From positions 290,075-354,074 of the forward strand of contig NC_020302.1 of assembly GCF_000341345.1 (NCBI RefSeq): a DNA stretch of 64,000 nt, read 5' to 3'. This document shows positions 7,984-15,057 of this stretch, piece by piece. The position numbers were made by a program, and so were the translations under genes. This DNA comes from Corynebacterium halotolerans YIM 70093 = DSM 44683. GTDB taxonomy: Bacteria > Actinomycetota > Actinomycetes > Mycobacteriales > Mycobacteriaceae. The stretch's first letter is position 1. Every line of letters starts with the position of its first letter. The notes under the pieces are model-generated. The model did not search any database. It had not been told where the DNA came from and saw only the letters and a list, made by a program, of their open reading frames with translations.

Positions 7984-8338
7984 GAAGGGCGGACGTCGGT
8001 GGGAATCGGATGGCTGGCGCGCTCGGTGTCCGCCCTTGTGCCGGGCGGCGTGATCACGGGCGTCGGCAAGCGCTGGTGGGCAAGTGCGTTCCTGCCGAAG
8101 GGCGGACGTCACTGCCGTTTCGGCCCTGGTAGCTGCTCGGTGTCCGCCCTTGTGCTGCTTGTCGACGCCGCGGAGGGCGGAATCTGTGGAAGGGCGGACA
8201 TGGGCACTGTTTCGGGCGTGGAAGGTAGCCAGTGTCCGCCCTTGTGCTGTTTGTCGACGCCGCGAAGGGCGGAACCTGCGGAAGGGCGGACATGGGAGCC
8301 GCTTCGGGTTGCCGGGATGCTCGGTATCCGCCCTTGTG
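7984..8338. repeat. Tandem array of four 57-58 bp imperfect palindromes (units A-D)
   Basis: Four units start at 7984, 8097, 8189 and 8281. Each begins GAAGGGCGGAC and ends GTCCGCCCTTGTG (TATCCGCC in the last), with a related but diverged core that usually contains TTTCGG or TTCGG. Units B, C and D repeat with an exact period of 92 bp: 58 bp of palindrome plus a 34 bp linker starting CTGCTTGTCGACGCC (CTGTTTGTC after unit C) and carrying a further AGGGCGGA. Unit A is 113 bp before B. The frames that read through this region on both strands have no protein signature. Related units occur at 23394, 23487, 25990, 33302, 47988, 50415, 50540 and 50652. Confidence 0.9.
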
Positions 8339-8398
8339 CTGCTTGTCGACGCCGCGGACGCTGCGGCGACGACCGCCGGTAAGGCGTCTGGCACCCCT

Positions 8399-8439
8399 GT
8401 CCCGGCCCCGGTAGCGTAAGTCGCCGGGCCGGGACTTTT
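8399..8439 (+). terminator. Hairpin plus T-run just upstream of mgtE (terminator or attenuator)
   Basis: GTCCCGGCC and GGCCGGGAC form a 9-bp stem followed by TTTTCC, ending about 12 bp before the mgtE ribosome-binding site. It may end transcription from the tRNA/repeat side or attenuate mgtE. A TAGCGT -10-like box lies inside the loop, so an mgtE promoter may overlap. Confidence 0.5.
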
Positions 8440-8466
8440 CCTGCCCCTGAGCTGGGAGGTAAAGCC

Positions 8467-9822
8467 ATGGGTGAGTCGACCATTGAGGTGCTCGAGCGCA
8501 TCATCCGCTCCGACGGGGAGATCGAGCCGGCGCGCGCCGCGGAGTTGTCCGAGCTGCTCGATGAACCCCCCATCAAGGATGTCGTCGCGCTGGTGGAGCG
8601 CTCCACCGCCACGCGCGCGGCCGTCGTCCTGCGGCTGCTGTCCCGCCGGCGCTCGATCGCGGTCTTCGACGCCCTCGACGCCGTGCACCAGGCGGATCTC
8701 ATCGGTGCGCTCGGCAACGCGGACGTCTACGGGTTCTTCGCCGAGCTGGACCCGGATGACCGCGTCTCCCTCCTCGACGAGCTGCCCGCCGAGATCGCCG
8801 ACCGCCTGCTGCGCGCCCTCGAGCGCACCGAACGCGACGTCACGGGCGTGGTGCTCGGCTACCCGAAGGGGTCGATCGGGCGCCGCATGTCGCCGGAGGT
8901 GGCGCTCATCTACGCCGACATGACGGTCGGGCAGGCGCTCGCCGAGCTGCGGCGTACGGCCGACGGGCTGGAGACGATCTACACCCTGCCGGTCATCGAC
9001 CGGGACCGCAGCCTGCTCGGGGTGACCTCCCTGCGCGACCTGTTCACCGCGGAGGCGTCCGTGGCGGTGGCGGAGCTGATGGACAAACCGACCTTCGCCA
9101 ACGCGCACGACGACGCCGAGGAGACCGCCCGCTGGTTTCTGCCGCTGGACCTGCTGGCCATGCCGGTCGTCGATGATTCGCGGCGGCTGGTCGGCATCCT
9201 CACCGTCGACGACGCGCAGGACATCGTCGAGTCCGCCGACGACGAGGACACCGCCCGCTCGGGCGCCCACGAGCCGCTGCAGCAGCCCTACCTGTCGACG
9301 CCGCTGCTGAAGGTGGTGCGCTCGCGCATCGTGTGGCTGCTGGTGCTCGCGGTGTCCGCACTGCTGACCGTCCAGGTGCTCGACACCTTCGAGGACACGC
9401 TCGCCGCCGCGGTGGTGCTCTCCCTGTTCATCCCGCTGCTCACCGGCACCGGCGGCAACACCGGCAACCAGGCGGCCACCACCGTCACCCGTGCGCTCGC
9501 GCTCGGCGACGTGCGCAAACGGGATGTCGCGCAGGTCGCCTGGCGTGAGCTGCGTGTCGGTCTGACACTCGGGTCCCTGCTCGGCGTGCTCGGTTTCCTG
9601 GGGGCGTGGGCGGTCTACGGCCTGCCCATCGGCATCGTCATCGGTTCGACGCTGCTGCTGGTGTGCGCGATGTCGGCGACCGTGGGTGGGATGATGCCGA
9701 TCGTCGCGAAGGGGCTGGGGGCGGATCCGGCGGTGTTCTCCAACCCGTTCATCTCCACCTTCTGCGACGCCACCGGCCTGATCATCTACTTCCTCATCGC
9801 GAAATCGGTGCTCGGTATCTGA
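8467..9822 (+). CDS. mgtE: Magnesium transporter MgtE
   Basis: MgtE is a dimeric Mg2+ channel gated by cytosolic Mg2+. The 451-residue protein has the usual order: an N domain (about 1-125, with acidic FFAELDPDDRVSLLDELP), a CBS pair (about 140-255; TLPVIDRDRSLLGVTSLRDL, then MPVVDDSRRLVGILTVDDAQDIVE), and a five-helix membrane domain beginning VRSRIVWLLVLAVSALL. The pore signature is GTGGNTGNQAATTVTRALALGD, close to the family GTGGNAGTQS. Length matches the family. GGGAGGT precedes the ATG. It lies between the repeat array and a dicarboxylate transporter gene, with no obvious functional link. Confidence 0.94.
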   Translation: MGESTIEVLERIIRSDGEIEPARAAELSELLDEPPIKDVVALVERSTATRAAVVLRLLSRRRSIAVFDALDAVHQADLIGALGNADVYGFFAELDPDDRVSLLDELPAEIADRLLRALERTERDVTGVVLGYPKGSIGRRMSPEVALIYADMTVGQALAELRRTADGLETIYTLPVIDRDRSLLGVTSLRDLFTAEASVAVAELMDKPTFANAHDDAEETARWFLPLDLLAMPVVDDSRRLVGILTVDDAQDIVESADDEDTARSGAHEPLQQPYLSTPLLKVVRSRIVWLLVLAVSALLTVQVLDTFEDTLAAAVVLSLFIPLLTGTGGNTGNQAATTVTRALALGDVRKRDVAQVAWRELRVGLTLGSLLGVLGFLGAWAVYGLPIGIVIGSTLLLVCAMSATVGGMMPIVAKGLGADPAVFSNPFISTFCDATGLIIYFLIAKSVLGI

Positions 9823-9881
9823 GGCCTGCGGGATCCGCCCAGGGATGGAGGCTCGCACAGCGCCCCCGTCTGGGGTGAGCT

Positions 9882-9910
9882 TGCGAAGCATATGATTCGC
9901 CAACTTCGCA
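9882..9910. other. Inverted repeat TGCGAAG...CTTCGCA in the mgtE-dccT gap
   Basis: TGCGAAG (9882-9888) and CTTCGCA (9904-9910) are perfect inverted arms with a 15-nt loop containing CATATG; GCGAA can alternatively pair with ATTCGC at 9895-9900. No T-run follows. It may be an operator or a 3'-end hairpin for mgtE. Confidence 0.4.
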
Positions 9911-9950
9911 GGGCAGGGGCGGAGGGGGCGATCGACAGTCCCCGGAAAAG

Positions 9951-9966
9951 AGTGATTCCTTTCACG
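9951..9966. promoter_or_regulatory. Candidate GlxR (CRP-type) site in front of the dicarboxylate transporter gene
   Basis: AGTGATTCCTTTCACG holds GTGA-N6-TCAC, the core of the corynebacterial GlxR consensus TGTGA-N6-TCACA. A TAGCAT -10-like box lies downstream at about 9985-9992, placing the site close to -40. cAMP-GlxR control of a C4-dicarboxylate carrier would make sense, but the two outermost consensus bases do not match. Confidence 0.45.
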
Positions 9967-10090
9967 TTTACGGGGGAGGGGCGGTAGCATCCGGGGTAAC
10001 TGGCTCAGGCCAGGTTGGTACACCACTGACCCCGGTCTCCCCCGGAGCGCGCCGCATATCCCGCCCAGCGTGAAGAGGGTGGCCCGAGCA

Positions 10091-11692
10091 ATGAAAGAAC
10101 GTGCACCCATGAGCACCCCACCCGTCAAGGAGAACACCTCGCACGCCGCGGGGGAGGGCAGTGAAGTGCGGGAGGCCAGTGAATGGCACCGCCAGGCCAC
10201 GGGCCTCATCGTCGGCATCATCCTGGCCCTGCTCGTCTACCTCTTCTTCCCGGCCTCCTCGGTCGAAACCGTCATGCAGTCCACCGGCGCCGACCCGGAG
10301 GCCGAGTACAGTCATCACGCCCTGCGGATCACCGCAGCGATCACCGTGCTCATGGGCGCGTGGTGGATGACCGAGGCCATTCCGCTGGCCGCCACCGCAC
10401 TGATCCCGATCATCGCCTTCCCGCTGCTGCAGGTTGCGGAGTTCAGCGAGGTGGCCACCCCCTACGCCAGCTCCACTATCTTCCTGTTCATGGGTGGCTT
10501 CCTGCTGGCCCTGGGCCTCCAGCGCTGGAACCTGCACCGCCGTCTGGCGCTGGTCGTGGTGCTGGCCGTGGGTACCAGTCCGAAGCGGCTGATCCTCGGC
10601 TTCATGATCGCCACCGGCTTTTTGTCGATGTGGGTGTCCAACACCGCGACGGCCGTCGTCATGCTGCCGATCGGCATGTCCGTGCTGAGCCTGACGGCGG
10701 AGACCGTGGGTGGCATGCGCAACCAGGTGAAGTTCGCTACCGGGCTCATGCTGGCCATTGCCTACTCTGCGTCCATCGGATCGCTGGGCACACTGATCGG
10801 AACCCCGCCGAACGCGCTGCTGGCCGGCTACATGGAGACCGCCCACGGCATCACCATCGGCTTCGGACGGTGGATGATGGTCGGTGTGCCTATCGCGGTG
10901 ATCTTCATGGGCATCGCCTGGCTCGTCCTCGTCACCGTGTTCAAGCCGGAGATGGACCAAATCCCGGGTGGCCGTGAGCTCATCAGGAAGGAACTCGCGG
11001 ATATGGGCGCCTGGACGCGCCCGCAGGTCATGGTGGGCATCATCTTCCTGCTGGCGGCTCTGTCGTGGGTCTTTGTCCCGCTGGTCATCGACTGGTTCGG
11101 TGCCGACATGGTGTACGACGACGCGCTCGTCGGCATCATCGCCGGCCTGCTGATGTTCACGATCCCGGCCGACCCTAAGACGGGCGTGCGCCTGCTCGAC
11201 TGGAAGACCGCCAACGAACTGCCCTGGGACGTCCTCCTCCTCTTCGGTGGTGGCCTGTCCCTGTCGGCGATGTTCACCAACTCGGGCCTGTCTCTCTGGA
11301 TCGGTGAGGTGGCCAAGGGGCTTGAGGTCCTGCCGAGCTTCCTGCTCATTGCCGCGGTGGCCGCGCTGGTCCTGGTCCTGACCGAATTCACCTCGAACAC
11401 CGCCACCGCGGCGACGTTCCTGCCGATCATGGGTGGCGTGGCCGTCGGCATCGGCCTGACCGCCGGCGGGGAGCAGAACGTCCTGCTGTTGACCATCCCG
11501 GTCGCGCTGGCAGCCACCTGCGCGTTCATGCTCCCGGTGGCTACCCCGCCGAACGCCATCGCCTTCGGCTCCGGCTACGTGCGGATCGGCGACATGATCA
11601 AGGGCGGCATCTGGCTCAACCTCATCGGAGTCGTGCTCATCACCCTGGCGACCTACTTCATCGCTATCCCGCTTTTCGGTCTGGCCTTCTGA
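10091..11692 (+). CDS. dccT: Divalent anion:Na+ symporter, probable C4-dicarboxylate transporter DccT
   Basis: A 533-residue DASS-family membrane protein with about eleven helices. Both SNT motifs that bind Na+ and carboxylate are present: SNTATAVVMLPIG in the first half and SNTATAATFLPIMGG in the second, with GTPPNALLAGY and ATPPNAIAFGSGYV following each. C. glutamicum DccT, a succinate/fumarate/malate carrier, is the likely orthologue because pat is also nearby in that genome. The start is uncertain: GTG 10070, ATG 10091 and ATG 10109 are all in frame before the first helix; 10091 has AGAGGG about 11 bp upstream. A possible GlxR site lies upstream. Confidence 0.85.
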   Translation: MKERAPMSTPPVKENTSHAAGEGSEVREASEWHRQATGLIVGIILALLVYLFFPASSVETVMQSTGADPEAEYSHHALRITAAITVLMGAWWMTEAIPLAATALIPIIAFPLLQVAEFSEVATPYASSTIFLFMGGFLLALGLQRWNLHRRLALVVVLAVGTSPKRLILGFMIATGFLSMWVSNTATAVVMLPIGMSVLSLTAETVGGMRNQVKFATGLMLAIAYSASIGSLGTLIGTPPNALLAGYMETAHGITIGFGRWMMVGVPIAVIFMGIAWLVLVTVFKPEMDQIPGGRELIRKELADMGAWTRPQVMVGIIFLLAALSWVFVPLVIDWFGADMVYDDALVGIIAGLLMFTIPADPKTGVRLLDWKTANELPWDVLLLFGGGLSLSAMFTNSGLSLWIGEVAKGLEVLPSFLLIAAVAALVLVLTEFTSNTATAATFLPIMGGVAVGIGLTAGGEQNVLLLTIPVALAATCAFMLPVATPPNAIAFGSGYVRIGDMIKGGIWLNLIGVVLITLATYFIAIPLFGLAF

Positions 11693-11831
11693 CCGACTGG
11701 ACGGTGGCCGCCCCCGGTATCTGGCACGGGAAGGCGGTCGCCTCTGATTCTTCCGATTTGACCTCGTGTTTTGTGGGTTCGGCCATCCCGGTGTAGAGTA
11801 ATTCTTCGTTGCCAACGAGCAACGGTGGAAT

Positions 11832-11904
11832 GCGCCCGTAGCTCAACGGATAGAGCATCTGACTACGGATCAGAAGGTTGGGGGTTCGAATCCCTCCGGG
11901 CGCA
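11832..11904 (+). tRNA. tRNA-Arg (anticodon ACG), copy 2
   Basis: Identical over its whole length to the copy at 7855-7927, including two bases (CA) beyond the discriminator; the flanks differ. Anticodon ACG is the substrate of TadA encoded at 13571-14050. CCA is not encoded. Confidence 0.97.
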
Positions 11905-11915
11905 CAATCACAGAG

Positions 11916-11948
11916 GAACCGGTCACCGCGATGGTGGCCGGTTCTTTC
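11916..11948 (+). terminator. Intrinsic terminator after tRNA-Arg copy 2
   Basis: GAACCGGTCACC and GGTGGCCGGTTC (with one G-T pair) form a stem with a short loop, followed by TTTCTC. Confidence 0.75.
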
Positions 11949-12010
11949 TCGTTCCGGGGAGTACGGCGGAGGTCGGGGCTCGCCGGTGTCCGCCGACGCC
12001 CCGCGTACCC

Positions 12011-13030
12011 TCAGAACACCTCGATGCGCCCGCCCAGGGACTCGGCCTGGATGAGCTGATTGACCCAGCCCTCGCCACCCGGGTGCAGGCGCAGCACCGG
12101 ACGCGAGGAGATCTTGACGGGGGAGACGGACTCACTGCGGTTGCCCTCGCGGGCGTCGAAACGCACGCGGGAGCGGTAGCCCGCGTCGACCAGCTCGCTG
12201 AGGTCCGATGTCTCGGAGGCCAGGGACGCGCGGGCGTCCTGCAGCAGCTCCAGCGCCTCATCGAGGGCGGTGAGCAGCGCCGGGGCGTTGGTCTCGCACA
12301 TGGCGCGCACCAGCTCGGGCTCGGTGCTGGCCACGCGCGTGGCGTCGCGGAAGCTGCCCGCGGCGAGCGACTGCGCCAACGCACCGCCGTTGTCGCCGAC
12401 GACCGCGAGCGTCTCGGCGAGGATGTGGGGCAGGTGGGAGATGCGGGCGACGGCCGCGTCGTGGCGGTCCACACGCGCCGGGATGGCCTCGGCGCCGGTG
12501 ATGATGATCATGCGCACCACGTCGGTCCACAGCTCGATCCACTCCTGCGGCACCTCCCCCTCGGTGTCCACGGCGTGGTCGAAGGTGATCACCCAGGCGG
12601 CGCGCCGGAACAGCCCGGCCCGGGACGCGCTCCAGCCGCTCTCGGCGGTGCCGGCCATCGGGTGGCCGCCGACGTACCGGTCCTCCATGCCGCGTTCCTT
12701 CACCAGCGCGTAGACCTCCGCCTTCACGGAGACGACGTCGGTGAAGCCGCACGAGGGGGCGTGTTCGGCCAGGGCGTCGAGCAGGCCGGCGACGGCGGGC
12801 ATCGGGACGGCGAGCACGATGAGCGCACCGTCGGCCTCGGCGCGGCGCAGCGTCTCCACCAGGTCGTTGCTGACCTCGAAACCCTCCTTCGTCGCCTTGC
12901 GCGTGCCGGAGGTGGAGCGGTTGAAGCCGTAGACGGCGTGGCCGTGGGCGGCGAGATCACGCAGCAGGGAGCCCCCGATGAGGCCGAGTCCGATGATGCA
13001 GATGGGTCTGGTTACGTCTCTCGAAGTCAC
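12011..13030 (-). CDS. tyrA: Prephenate/arogenate dehydrogenase TyrA
   Basis: TyrA oxidatively decarboxylates prephenate or arogenate on the tyrosine branch. The N-terminal dinucleotide loop GLGLIGGSLLRDLAAHG, the conserved GGHPMAGTAESGWSAS, and the helical domain with ARISHLPHILAETLA identify it. At about 339 residues there is no fused chorismate mutase and no clear ACT domain. I prefer the GTG at 13030, about 9 residues before the Rossmann strand; a GTG at 13063 would leave only 5 bp to the divergent gene at 13069. Pat at 6629 would act in the same pathway. Confidence 0.88.
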   Translation of the reverse strand: MTSRDVTRPICIIGLGLIGGSLLRDLAAHGHAVYGFNRSTSGTRKATKEGFEVSNDLVETLRRAEADGALIVLAVPMPAVAGLLDALAEHAPSCGFTDVVSVKAEVYALVKERGMEDRYVGGHPMAGTAESGWSASRAGLFRRAAWVITFDHAVDTEGEVPQEWIELWTDVVRMIIITGAEAIPARVDRHDAAVARISHLPHILAETLAVVGDNGGALAQSLAAGSFRDATRVASTEPELVRAMCETNAPALLTALDEALELLQDARASLASETSDLSELVDAGYRSRVRFDAREGNRSESVSPVKISSRPVLRLHPGGEGWVNQLIQAESLGGRIEVF

Positions 13031-13053
13031 CTGACAAGTGTCCCACAACCCGA

Positions 13054-13059
13054 CTACGC
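13054..13059 (+). promoter_or_regulatory. -10 box TACGCT of a leaderless promoter
   Basis: TACGCT ends nine bases before the ATG at 13069, with no Shine-Dalgarno sequence between, which suggests transcription starts at or next to the start codon. Confidence 0.55.
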
Positions 13060-13068
13060 TCACCTGAT

Positions 13069-13566
13069 ATGGAGCACGAGGAGTACGGCGTCAGTTTTGC
13101 TGTCACGGTGGCCTGGGTCGACGGCTCGTGGGCCGTCCGTGCCTTCGACGACGACTTCCGCGACCTGGACACCTCCGTGGCGGCGGTGCGCGACCTGCGC
13201 AGCGAGGGCGCGGCCTTCGCGCTGCTGTGCGTCGACGACGACTACTTCGTCATCGTCCGTCCCACCCCGGACCGCATCCACCTCCTGCTCTCGGACGCGA
13301 CCATGGCCGTCGACGACGACTTCGCCGCCACGGTCCTCGACGAGCTCGACGCCGAGATCCCCGACCTCGATCCCGACGAGCTCGACGACGTCGACGGCTG
13401 GCCGGACGGGGACTTCGACATCCTCGCCGACCTCGGCATCTCCGAGGAGGTCCTCGGCGTCATCGTCGACGACCCCGACCTGTGGCCCTCCGAGCAGATC
13501 CTGCGCATCGCCGGCGAGCTCGGCTTCGGCGACGACCTCCTCGACGCCGCCGGCCTCGACGGCTAG
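13069..13566 (+). CDS. tRNA adenosine deaminase-associated protein
   Basis: A very acidic 165-residue protein (rich in Asp, e.g. DDDYFVIVRPTPDRIHLLLSD and DLDPDELDDVDG) of the actinobacterial family found next to tadA (TIGR03941 type). It is followed after 4 bp by tadA on the same strand, so the two are cotranscribed and probably act together, perhaps in substrate presentation or enzyme stability; its biochemical role is not established to my knowledge. No Shine-Dalgarno site precedes the ATG, but a TACGCT box does. Confidence 0.85.
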   Translation: MEHEEYGVSFAVTVAWVDGSWAVRAFDDDFRDLDTSVAAVRDLRSEGAAFALLCVDDDYFVIVRPTPDRIHLLLSDATMAVDDDFAATVLDELDAEIPDLDPDELDDVDGWPDGDFDILADLGISEEVLGVIVDDPDLWPSEQILRIAGELGFGDDLLDAAGLDG

Positions 13567-13570
13567 CGCC

Positions 13571-14050
13571 GTGCCCGTACTCCCCGACGCCCACGGGCTC
13601 GTCGCCGCCCGCGCCCGCATGCGCCGCGCACTCGAGGTCGCCGCGCAGACCCCGGCCGACGACATCCCCGTCGGCGCGGTCATCTACGCCCCCGACGGCC
13701 GCGAACTGGCCACCGGGACCAACCGGCGGGAGGCTGACCTCGACCCCACCGCCCACGCCGAGATGGTCGCCATCCGGCAGGCCGTGCATGCCTTCGGCGA
13801 CTCCTGGCGCCTGACCGACTGCACCCTCGTGGTCACCCTCGAACCGTGCACGATGTGCGCCGGCGCGCTCGTGGGCGCTCGCGTCGGCACGCTCATCTTC
13901 GGCGCGTGGGAGCCGAAGACGGGCGCCTGCGGCTCGCTTTTCGACGTCGTCCGCGACGCCGGGGTGCTGCACCGCCCGCAGGTGCGCGGCGGCGTGCTCG
14001 AATCCGAGTGCCGGGAGCTGCTCACCGACTTCTTCACCGACCTGCGCTGA
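13571..14050 (+). CDS. tadA: tRNA-specific adenosine deaminase TadA
   Basis: TadA deaminates A34 of tRNA-Arg(ACG) to inosine, letting one tRNA read CGU, CGC and CGA. The 159-residue protein has the deaminase zinc motifs HAE (His62, Glu64, in TAHAEMVAIRQ) and PCTMC (Cys93 and Cys96). The GTG at 13571 lies 4 bp after the stop of the associated protein and matches the usual N-terminus; the long frame upstream in the same phase is not coding. Two copies of its substrate tRNA-Arg(ACG) gene lie at 7855 and 11832. Confidence 0.95.
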   Translation: MPVLPDAHGLVAARARMRRALEVAAQTPADDIPVGAVIYAPDGRELATGTNRREADLDPTAHAEMVAIRQAVHAFGDSWRLTDCTLVVTLEPCTMCAGALVGARVGTLIFGAWEPKTGACGSLFDVVRDAGVLHRPQVRGGVLESECRELLTDFFTDLR

Positions 14051-14189
14051 TGTGGACCCGCTACCAGGGGGATGGGTGGCAACTGGGAGGTCGGTAACGT
14101 TCCGGCATCGATTGTCTTCTCCCGTGCACCCGGATGTGGGGCTGGTTACAGTGGGGGCCAGAAACGACTCCGACAGAAGGAGGAGAAGA

Positions 14190-14471
14190 TTGGCTCTCAA
14201 TGACAAGTCCAGCGGCGACCCGGCCGTCGCCAACGACCACGACGCCGAGGATCTGACCGCCGCCCGTGAGGCGCTGGAGGACCGGGAGGGCATGACCGAG
14301 GCCGAGAAGGCCCCGGACGGCGCATTCCCGGAGAGCGACGTCGACGACGTCCACCGGGACTTCCTGGTGGGACAGGACGAGGAGACCGTCCCCGACGGGG
14401 ACGGGCCGAGCGATGCGCCCTTCACCATGCCGGATGGCCGCACGGAGGGCGTCCCGGACGAGGACCGGTAA
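14190..14471 (+). CDS. Small acidic hypothetical protein
   Basis: A 93-residue hydrophilic and strongly acidic protein (for example AEDLTAAREALEDREGMTEAE and DVDDVHRDFLVGQDEET) with no membrane segment and no family I recognise. The start is a TTG at 14190 placed 6 bp after a perfect AAGGAGG. A CsbD-like gene follows within 60 bp, so the pair may be coexpressed as stress-related small hydrophilic proteins. Composition suggests a disordered protein. Confidence 0.65.
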   Translation: MALNDKSSGDPAVANDHDAEDLTAAREALEDREGMTEAEKAPDGAFPESDVDDVHRDFLVGQDEETVPDGDGPSDAPFTMPDGRTEGVPDEDR

Positions 14472-14530
14472 CCGATCAACACATGAGGGCGACATCGACC
14501 CTCACCACACATCACGAAGAGGAGAAGATC

Positions 14531-14755
14531 ATGGCTGATTTCATGGACAAGGCGAAGAACAAGGCCCAGGAGTTCGGCGGCAAGGCCAAGGAGAAGGCCG
14601 GTGACGCCATGGATGACCGCGAAATGCAGAACGAGGGCAAGGCCGACCAGACCAAGGGCGAGGCCAAGCAGAAGATGGACGAGACCGGCGACACGCTCAG
14701 GGAGAAGGGTGACCAGGCCCTGGGTGGCCTTCGCCCGGACGACGAGAACCGGTAG
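14531..14755 (+). CDS. CsbD family stress protein
   Basis: A 74-residue hydrophilic Lys/Glu/Asp/Gly-rich protein with the repeating pattern typical of the CsbD family (DKAKNKAQEFGGKAKEKAGDA, then KADQTKGEAKQKMDETGDTL). Members are small general-stress proteins of unknown mechanism. GAAGAGGAGAAG precedes the ATG at 14531. It sits behind the acidic 93-residue gene. Confidence 0.85.
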   Translation: MADFMDKAKNKAQEFGGKAKEKAGDAMDDREMQNEGKADQTKGEAKQKMDETGDTLREKGDQALGGLRPDDENR

Positions 14756-14838
14756 ACGGGCCGACGGGGTCACGTCCCTTCCTCCCGCGTGAGGAGGGGA
14801 TTTGGTCACCGTCGGGGCGCTCCGATACTCTTGTTCGC

Positions 14839-14926
14839 GGTGGCGTGTCCGAGCGGCCGAAGGTGATCGCCTCGAAAGCGATTGTTGGGTAACCCCCAAC
14901 CGAGGGTTCAAATCCCTCCGCCACCG
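14839..14926 (+). tRNA. tRNA-Ser (anticodon CGA)
   Basis: Acceptor GGTGGCG pairs with CGCCACC, G discriminator. Anticodon loop CTCGAAA between ATCGC and GCGAT gives CGA. The long variable arm TTGGGTAACCCCCAAC and T-arm GAGGGTTCAAATCCCTC fit. CCA is not encoded. Confidence 0.97.
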
Positions 14927-14936
14927 CCAGGAAGAT

Positions 14937-14974
14937 CCCCGGCGGCTCCCACAGCGGGAGCCGCCGGGGATTAA
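14937..14974 (+). terminator. Intrinsic terminator after tRNA-Ser(CGA)
   Basis: CCCCGGCGGCTCCC and GGGAGCCGCCGGGG form a 14-bp GC stem with the short loop ACAGC; TTAAC follows. Confidence 0.8.
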
Positions 14975-15057
14975 CTGTTTCCGCCGCAGGTTCACCCGCC
15001 GGTAGACTGGCACTGTTTTCCCCACCTCTGCCCGACACTCAGGAAGCCTTTTTCGAC

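Noticed and set aside
7984..8338. CRISPR array
   Set aside because: The repeated parts are inverted arms with related, not unique, cores (TTTCGG recurs), only four units are present, single units occur elsewhere in many gaps, and no cas genes are in the window.
7648..10221. 857-residue minus-strand open frame
   Set aside because: It reads antisense through two tRNAs, the palindrome array and mgtE; composition is Arg/His/Gln-rich with no domain. It is a high-GC shadow frame.
7855..11904. Genomic island bounded by tRNA-Arg attachment sites
   Set aside because: The interval holds only mgtE, dccT and repeats, has no integrase, and the repeats are complete functional tRNA genes rather than a gene plus a partial att copy.
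11771..14050. 759-residue plus-strand frame
   Set aside because: Only its last 159 codons (tadA) are real. The rest is antisense to tyrA, includes a tRNA-Arg gene and overlaps the TadA-associated gene in another frame.
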